This document shows positions 62,511 through 64,000 of a stretch of 64,000 nucleotides of DNA, piece after piece. The notes beneath the pieces were generated by a model that worked only from the letters and a program-made list of their open reading frames with translations, had not been told where the DNA came from and did no database searches. The stretch is from Anaeromyxobacter terrae. GTDB lineage: Bacteria > Myxococcota > Myxococcia > Myxococcales > Anaeromyxobacteraceae. Location of the stretch: assembly GCF_022690685.1 (NCBI RefSeq), contig NZ_JALCYY010000027.1, positions 1 through 64,000 on the forward strand, read 5' to 3'. The translations under genes were made by a program, and so were the position numbers. Every line of letters starts with the position of its first letter. Position 1 is the first letter of the stretch.

Positions 62511-64000
62511 GTGCCACCTCCGCGCAGCGCGCGGGCGCGCCCGAGCCGCGCCCAGTTCGAGCGGCTGGCCGCCACCGCCCCGGCGCGCGCGGCGGACGCC
62601 TCCGCCGCGTCGCGATCCCGCTTGTACGCCTCCACCGCCGCGGCGATGAGCGCCACGTCCTCGAAGGCGGGATCGGGCGGGCGCACCAGGTCCGCCTCGT
62701 ACCGGGCGCAGAACCCGGTGTCGTACGCGCCGGCGCGGAAGGCCGGGTGATCGAGCACCGCGGCGAGGTAGGCGACGTTGGTGGTGATGCCGTGGATCGT
62801 GTACTCGCCGAGCGCGCGGATGAGGCGCTCGATGGCCTGGTCGCGCGTCGGCGCCCAGGCGACGAGCTTCGAGAGGAGCGGGTCGTAGTACTGCGGCACG
62901 ACCCAGCCCGGGTACACGCCCGAGTCGTCGCGGATGCCGGGGCCGCCCGGCACGCGCAGGTAGGTGATCTTGCCCGGCGAGGGCATGAAGCGCCGCGCCG
63001 GATCCTCGGCGTAGATGCGCGCCTCGATGGCGTGCCCGCGGCGCACGACCGCGTCCTGCGGCCCGACCCGCCCGCCCTGCGCGACCTCGAGCTGCATCCG
63101 CACGAGGTCGAGGCCGGTGATCACCTCGGTCACCGGGTGCTCCACCTGGAGGCGGGTGTTCATCTCGAGGAAGTAGAAGCTCCGGTGCGCGTCGACGAGG
63201 AACTCGACGGTGCCGGCGCCGCGGTAGCCCACGGCCCTGGCCGCGCGGACCGCGACCTCGCCCATCGCCTGGCGCATCCGCTCGTCGAGGACGCAGCTCG
63301 GGCTCTCCTCCACCACCTTCTGCTGGCGGCGCTGCACGGAGCACTCGCGCTCGCCGAGGTGGATCGCGTCGCCGTGCTCGTCGGCGAAGATCTGGATCTC
63401 GACGTGGCGCGGCTCGTCGAGGAACTTCTCGAGGTAGAGCCGCTCGTCGCCGAACGCGCCGGCGGACTCGCGCCGCGCGGAGTCCCACAGGGAGAGGAAG
63501 TCCGCCTCGCGCTCCACCTTCCTCATGCCCTTGCCGCCGCCGCCGGCGGCCGCCTTGATCATGACGGGGTAGCCGAGCGCGTCCGCGAACGCCTTCGCCT
63601 CCTGCTCGTCGGCGATCGGCCCCTCGGACCCGGGCACCGTGGGCACGCCCGCCGCGTTCATGTGGCGGCGCGCGACGGTCTTCACCCCCATCGCGTCCAT
63701 CGCCTCGGGCGGCGGACCGACGAAGGTGAGGCCGGCCGCCGCGCAGGCGCGGGCGAGCTCGGCGTTCTCGGAGAGGAAGCCGTACCCGGGATGGAGCGCG
63801 TCCGCGCCGCTCTTCTTCGCGGCGTCGATGAGCTTCTCGATCACGAGATAGCTGTCGCGCGCGGGGGAGGGGCCCACGTGGACGGCCTCGTCCGCCTTGC
63901 GGACGTGCAGGGCCCCGCGATCTGCGTCCGAATAGACGGCGACCGTCGCGAGGCCCATCTCCCGGCAGGTGCGCATGACGCGCACCGCGATCTCGCCGCG
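62507..64000 (-). CDS. Biotin carboxylase of an acyl-CoA carboxylase (5' end outside window)
   Basis: The frame is open to the right edge, which encodes RGEIAVRVMRTCREMG; only about ten N-terminal residues (usually M..VLIAN) are missing. About 497 residues are visible. The ATP-grasp motif KAAAGGGGKGMRKV, the biotin-carboxylase signatures HVEIQIFADEHGDAIHLGER and FYFLEMNTRLQVEHPVTEVI are intact. It carboxylates biotin with bicarbonate and ATP. With the biotin carrier and mutase it forms a propionyl-CoA to succinyl-CoA route, though the acyl group of the carboxylase is not fixed by this subunit. The gene ends in a GTGA overlap. Confidence 0.95.
   Translation of the reverse strand, partial: RGEIAVRVMRTCREMGLATVAVYSDADRGALHVRKADEAVHVGPSPARDSYLVIEKLIDAAKKSGADALHPGYGFLSENAELARACAAAGLTFVGPPPEAMDAMGVKTVARRHMNAAGVPTVPGSEGPIADEQEAKAFADALGYPVMIKAAAGGGGKGMRKVEREADFLSLWDSARRESAGAFGDERLYLEKFLDEPRHVEIQIFADEHGDAIHLGERECSVQRRQQKVVEESPSCVLDERMRQAMGEVAVRAARAVGYRGAGTVEFLVDAHRSFYFLEMNTRLQVEHPVTEVITGLDLVRMQLEVAQGGRVGPQDAVVRRGHAIEARIYAEDPARRFMPSPGKITYLRVPGGPGIRDDSGVYPGWVVPQYYDPLLSKLVAWAPTRDQAIERLIRALGEYTIHGITTNVAYLAAVLDHPAFRAGAYDTGFCARYEADLVRPPDPAFEDVALIAAAVEAYKRDRDAAEASAARAGAVAASRSNWARLGRARALRGGGT

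Overview
The window is very G+C-rich, with third positions almost all G or C. GTG and occasional TTG starts are common, and many genes resemble myxobacterial families (Oar-like TonB-dependent receptors, a DnaJ/TPR protein, TonB-ExbB-ExbD-ExbD clusters, B12-type mutase with split acyl-CoA carboxylase). This points to a soil deltaproteobacterium of the Myxococcota, most likely Anaeromyxobacter or a close relative. The assignment rests on gene content and composition; no rRNA marker is present.

Layout. 0-10.5 kb: housekeeping enzymes (truncated membrane protein, PepA, ureohydrolase, HisC-like aminotransferase, zinc alcohol dehydrogenase, ferric-reductase-like flavocytochrome with a tiny coupled membrane peptide, MiaE, GluQ). 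10.7-18 kb: carbohydrate block (MalQ, TreY, an uncalled SixA phosphatase, transketolase). 18-25 kb: LuxR-type regulator, secreted serine protease, substrate-binding lipoprotein, NAD synthetase and small membrane proteins. 25-29.4 kb: RnhB-PcnB-PyrH-Frr, all on the minus strand. 29.5-35.5 kb: accessory region of less extreme composition with a HEAT-repeat protein, secreted proteins, a degenerate copy of the rnhB 5' end, a cupin, a RAYT-type Y1 transposase, three families of short dispersed repeats and a subclass B3-type metallo-beta-lactamase. 35.5-41.5 kb: MutM, RsmB, a selenocysteine-containing peroxiredoxin, a CoiA-like protein, RpsB and EF-Ts. 41.6-54.9 kb: envelope block with a CAP-domain lipoprotein and two divergent TonB-dependent receptor/TonB pairs, the second followed by ExbB-ExbD-ExbD. 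55-64 kb: RluA-type pseudouridine synthase, lone fumarase beta subunit, metallopeptidase, YhbY, DnaJ/TPR protein with a hexamer microsatellite, methylmalonyl-CoA mutase catalytic subunit, biotin carrier and biotin carboxylase (running off the right edge).

How genes work together. TonB/ExbB/ExbD energise the outer-membrane receptors. The carboxylase, biotin carrier and mutase form a propionyl-CoA/methylmalonyl-CoA route. The peroxiredoxin, RsmB and MutM form a closely spaced minus-strand run that pairs peroxide reduction with repair of oxidised guanine. MalQ and TreY act on alpha-glucans and trehalose.

The strongest non-obvious signals are: (1) an in-frame TGA at the catalytic Cys position of a Bcp/PrxQ peroxiredoxin, with a perfect 7-bp hairpin whose loop G lies 23 nt downstream, that is, a selenoprotein; (2) a SixA gene that has only a CTG start, in the same frame as treY; (3) a recurring TAnnnT-like box 6-9 nt before the start codon of about ten genes, implying leaderless mRNAs; (4) a RAYT transposase whose gene sits between the two halves of a repeat found intact 2 kb away, beside a decayed rnhB duplicate that abuts a 74-bp repeat.
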